A stretch of 64,000 nucleotides of DNA from Leptoclinus maculatus (Eukaryota; Chordata; Actinopteri; Perciformes; Stichaeidae): contig JAVDOI010000005.1 in NCBI GenBank assembly GCA_032191485.1, forward strand, positions 2,006,001-2,070,000. Reading direction: 5' to 3'. The notes under the pieces are model-generated. The model did not search any database and was not told the origin of the DNA. It saw only the letters and a program-made list of their open reading frames with translations. Positions 62,501 through 64,000 of the stretch are shown one piece after another. Positions within the stretch are counted from its first letter, which is position 1; the number at the start of each line of letters is the position of its first letter. A program made the translations under genes and the position numbers.

Positions 62501-64000
62501 GCTCCAACAACTGTGGCTCTAATAACTGCAGTCACAACAACAGCAGCTCCAACAACAGCTTCCCCAACAACTGCGGCCCCAACAACTGTGGCCCCAACAA
62601 CTGCGGCCACAACAACAGCAGCTCCAACAACAGCTTCCCCAACAACTGCGGCCCCAACAACTGTGGCCCCAACAACTGCGGCCACAACAACTGCGGCTCC
62701 AACAACTGTGGCTCTCACAACTGTGGCTCCCACAACTGCTGCGCCTACAACTGCAACCACAACAACGGCAGCTCCCACAACAGCTTCCCCAACAACTGCG
62801 GCCCCAACAACTGTGGCCACAACAACTGTGGCTCTCACAACTGTGGCTCCCACAACTGCTGCCCCTACAACTGCAGCCACAACAACGGCAGCTCCCACAA
62901 CTGCTTCCCCAACAACTGCGGCCACAACTGCAGCTCCCACAACTGCAGCTCCAACAACAGCTGCAGCCACAACAACGGCAGCTCCAACGACGGCTGCTCC
63001 CACAACTGTGGGTCCCACAACTGCAGCTCCAACAACAGCTGCAGCCACAACAACGGCTGCTCCCACAACTGTGGCTCCCACAACTGCAGCTCCAACAACA
63101 GCTACAGCTACAACAACGGCTGCTCCCACAACTGCTGCCATAACAACTGCAGCTCCAACAACAGCTGCAGCCACAACAGCTGCAGCCACAACAACGGCAG
63201 CTCCCACAACTGCGGCCACAACAACTACGGCTCCAACAACTGTGGCTCTAATGACGGCAGCTTTCACAACTTTGGCTCCCATAACTGCTGCAGCCACAAC
63301 AATGGCAGAAACCACTACAGCTGCAGCCACAACAGCTTCATCCACAACTGTGTCTCCAACAACAGCAGCTCCCACAACTGCTGCCATAACAACTGCAGCC
63401 CCAACAGCTGCAGCCACAACAGCTTTATCCACAACTGTGTCTCCAACAACGGCAGCTCCAACAACGGCAGCTCCCACAACTGTGGCCACAACAACTGCGG
63501 CTCCAACAACAGCTGCAGCCACAACAGCTGGAGCCACAACAACGGCAGCTCCCACAACTGCGGCCCCAACAACTGTGGCTCTAATGACGGCAGCTTTCAC
63601 AACTTTGGCTCCCACAACTGCTGCAGCCACAACAACTGCGGCCACAACAACTGCGGCACCAACAACTGTGGCTCTAACAACTGCAGCCACAACAACGGCA
63701 GCGACCACAACAACTCTCCCAACTACAACAATGCCCACTACCACAACTCCCTCCACCACAATTGCCTCTACCACTACCACAACAATGCCCCCTACCACAA
63801 CAACTACTCTTACACCCAGTACGATAGTTAACAATCAGGGAAACAATTGTAATGGAAAAAGCAAAGGAGTATTTCCCGTCCCTCAACAAAAAAACTATTT
63901 TTACAACTGCACTGGTTCAGGAGCCATCAAGCAAATTTGCCCAGACAATAAGGTTTTCAAGAAAGATAAGTGTGTCACTGCGGCTCCAACAACGGCTGCT
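32542..64000 (+). CDS. Giant chitin-binding mucin with an inactive GH18 chitinase head (3' end outside window)
   Basis: Coding exons: 32,542-32,566, 33,063-33,089, 33,240-33,444, 33,564-33,620, 34,838-35,003, 35,135-35,259, 35,350-35,473, 35,564-35,746, 35,885-36,001, 36,131-36,263, and 36,426 to beyond 64,000. All junctions are GT-AG and keep frame. Residues 1-19 (MCKLTITAGLCLIIASLGA) form a signal peptide, so the product is secreted. Residues about 23-387 are a GH18 fold, with the N-terminal cysteine pair (LVCYY; PKQCTHVIYAFS) and the C-terminal VVWSLDLDDFGG. The catalytic DGLDLDWE is DGLNLDWR (34,920-34,943) and MTYDF is WTMDF, so chitin hydrolysis is not expected. The last exon adds at least 9,190 codons of Thr/Ala/Pro/Val repeats with nine CBM14 modules. 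A secreted, O-glycosylated, multivalent chitin binder is inferred. It could be annotated as 'chitinase-like' or 'mucin-like' in databases. Confidence 0.9.
33237..36263 (+). other. GH18 domain of the mucin-chitinase, catalytically dead
   Basis: Eight exons spell a full-length TIM-barrel chitinase domain. Kept family features are LKTLLAVGG, the FIHSAIRLLRANGFDGL helix-strand, GPWESVTGHHSPLY, YWRDQGAPTQKLLMGFAAYG, GFWAYYE and WIGFDN. Changed features are Asp to Asn at codon 34,929 and the acid/base Glu to Arg at 34,941 within the DxxDxDxE motif, Tyr to Met at 35,378 in MTYDF, and loss of the FTNWAQYRPG stretch (now YYDSEAENRPEDG). There are no stops or frameshifts. That suggests selection for a non-enzymatic, perhaps lectin-like, role as in known chi-lectins. 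Confidence 0.88.
34469..34482 (+). promoter_or_regulatory. CTCF-type motif in intron 5
   Basis: CCACTAGATGGCGC fits the consensus CCASYAGRKGGCRS at all 14 positions. A 13/14 relative (ACAGTAGATGGCGG) lies in intron 1 at 31,987-32,000. Binding is unproven, and such motifs can occur inside interspersed repeats. Confidence 0.4.
37934..38080 (+). other. CBM14 chitin-binding module 1
   Basis: NNQGNNCNGKSKGLFPVPQQ followed by KNYFYNCTGSGAIKQICPDN and KVFKKDKCV. Cysteine spacing is C-x19-C-x9-C-x10-C, matching the first four cysteines of the C-terminal CBM14 of acidic chitinases. The final CxCC is missing. NCT is a possible N-glycosylation site. The aromatic pair YFY sits where chitin-contacting residues lie in the family. 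Confidence 0.9.
38640..46880 (+). repeat. Large in-frame segmental duplication inside the mucin exon
   Basis: Blocks from about 38,640 to 41,150 recur at about 43,190 to 45,700 with a constant offset of 4,554 bp. From about 41,300 to 42,190 the offset becomes 4,764, a 210-bp (70-codon) difference. The copies look almost identical, including rare variants such as ACCAGAACTGTG. All sizes are multiples of three. Confidence 0.85.
42044..42190 (+). other. CBM14 chitin-binding module 2
   Basis: Same sequence as module 1. The lead-in lacks the MPPTT insertion (TTTTTTLTPSTIV), a form shared with modules 3 and 5. Confidence 0.9.
46808..46954 (+). other. CBM14 chitin-binding module 3
   Basis: Same as module 2, including the downstream flank, which is copied for about 1 kb at an offset of 4,764 bp. 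Confidence 0.9.
48509..48655 (+). other. CBM14 chitin-binding module 4
   Basis: Differs from module 1 by Lys to Asn (QQNNYFYN) and a silent AAG to AAA in VFKKDK. Long lead-in with MPPTT. Confidence 0.9.
50519..50665 (+). other. CBM14 chitin-binding module 5
   Basis: Differs by Gln to Leu (AIKLICP). Short lead-in as in modules 2 and 3. All four cysteines are kept. Confidence 0.9.
54044..54190 (+). other. CBM14 chitin-binding module 6
   Basis: Carries Leu to Val (GVFPVPQQ) and lead-in codons CTT ... AGT ACG, which mark modules 6-9 as one recent lineage. Confidence 0.9.
56321..56467 (+). other. CBM14 chitin-binding module 7
   Basis: Identical to module 6 as read, with near-identical flanks at an offset of 2,277 bp. 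Confidence 0.9.
58631..58777 (+). other. CBM14 chitin-binding module 8
   Basis: Identical to modules 6 and 7, at an offset of 2,310 bp from module 7. Confidence 0.9.
63830..63976 (+). other. CBM14 chitin-binding module 9
   Basis: Same GVFPV type as modules 6-8. Its upstream 2-kb flank copies that of module 6 at an offset of 9,786 bp. The mucin repeat resumes after it and runs off the window. Confidence 0.9.

Larger units (their letters stand above)
50590..63889 (+). repeat. Second set of higher-order repeats (2,277, 2,310 and 9,786 bp offsets)
   Basis: Units ending in modules 7 and 8 are near-identical (2,277 and 2,310 bp; the 33-bp difference is 11 codons). The unit ending in module 9 repeats the one ending in module 6 at an offset of 9,786 bp, with an added inner array at about 59,270-61,420 of alternating PTTVA/PATVS blocks about 700 bp long. 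Confidence 0.82.
36426..64000 (+). repeat. Mucin-like tandem-repeat exon, at least 27.6 kb, in frame throughout
   Basis: The basic unit is five to six codons, typically CCA ACA ACT GCG GCC (PTTAA), with variants PTTVA, ATTTAA, PTTAS, LTTVA, TTVSP and MTAAFTTLAPIT. The first about 600 bases (36,428-37,020) are more varied and contain Gln (TAAQTTT, VLTSTTAAP); after that Gln is almost absent. Thr is the commonest residue, and Ser and Thr beside Pro and Ala make dense O-glycosylation likely. The nine CBM14 anchors at 37,931, 42,041, 46,805, 48,506, 50,516, 54,041, 56,318, 58,628 and 63,827 all fall in one reading frame, and every interval is a multiple of three. No stop was seen in that frame. 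The window ends inside the array. Confidence 0.93.

Noticed and set aside
38005..63834. Very long minus-strand open frames (up to 1,710 codons) rich in Val, Ala and Gly
   Set aside because: They are the reverse complement of the Thr/Ala/Pro repeat. They also read through the antisense of the CBM14 modules, end at the same antisense stop in each lead-in or module, and have no domain, signal or splice context.
36426..64000. Antifreeze glycoprotein gene (Thr-Ala-Ala repeats)
   Set aside because: The composition is superficially similar, but the units contain Pro and Val, lack the regular cleavage spacers of antifreeze polyproteins, and are fused in frame to GH18 and CBM14 domains.

Overview
The window looks like a stretch of ray-finned (teleost) fish nuclear DNA. 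Genes are split by GT-AG introns. The interspersed repeats are of kinds common in fish: CR1/L2-type LINEs ending in CTGATT-like short repeats, hAT and PIF/Harbinger DNA transposons, and MITE-like palindromes. The main genes belong to the acidic-chitinase (GH18, Chia) family. No bacterial features were seen.

Layout. Bases 1-17,800 are a repeat-rich flank with a 32-bp satellite, a gag-like retroelement scrap, a two-exon ankyrin fragment (ANKRD1/2-like) beside a 1.2-kb minisatellite, a small two-exon minus-strand gene of unknown function (66 aa), a 691-bp MITE with 22-bp inverted termini, a Harbinger transposase relic, and a 4.6-kb LINE broken by a hAT element with a perfect 8-bp target duplication. 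Bases 17,826-21,319 hold a decayed but intron-bearing chitinase pseudogene. Bases 21,320-30,840 are intergenic with nested hAT/L2 insertions, a perfect palindromic satellite and a two-exon relic of a third chitinase copy.

Bases 30,850 to the window end hold the main feature, one gene with a normal chitinase exon plan: signal-peptide exons, then GH18 exons of 205, 57, 166, 125, 124, 183, 117 and 133 nt. Two of the main catalytic residues are replaced (DGLDLDWE has become DGLNLDWR), and the following exon, starting at 36,426, stays open through 64,000. That exon is at least 27.5 kb (about 9,190 codons) of Thr/Ala/Pro/Val mucin-like repeats, interrupted in frame by nine near-identical 4-cysteine CBM14 chitin-binding modules. 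The 3' end of the gene lies outside the window.

Reading of the locus (inference): a tandem chitinase cluster in which one copy decayed, one was almost erased, and one turned from an enzyme into a giant secreted, probably O-glycosylated, multivalent chitin-binding mucin. Its architecture resembles the peritrophins and intestinal mucins of arthropod gut linings, but is built on a vertebrate chitinase. Very long ORFs in the other frames and on the minus strand of this region are by-products of the repeat composition.
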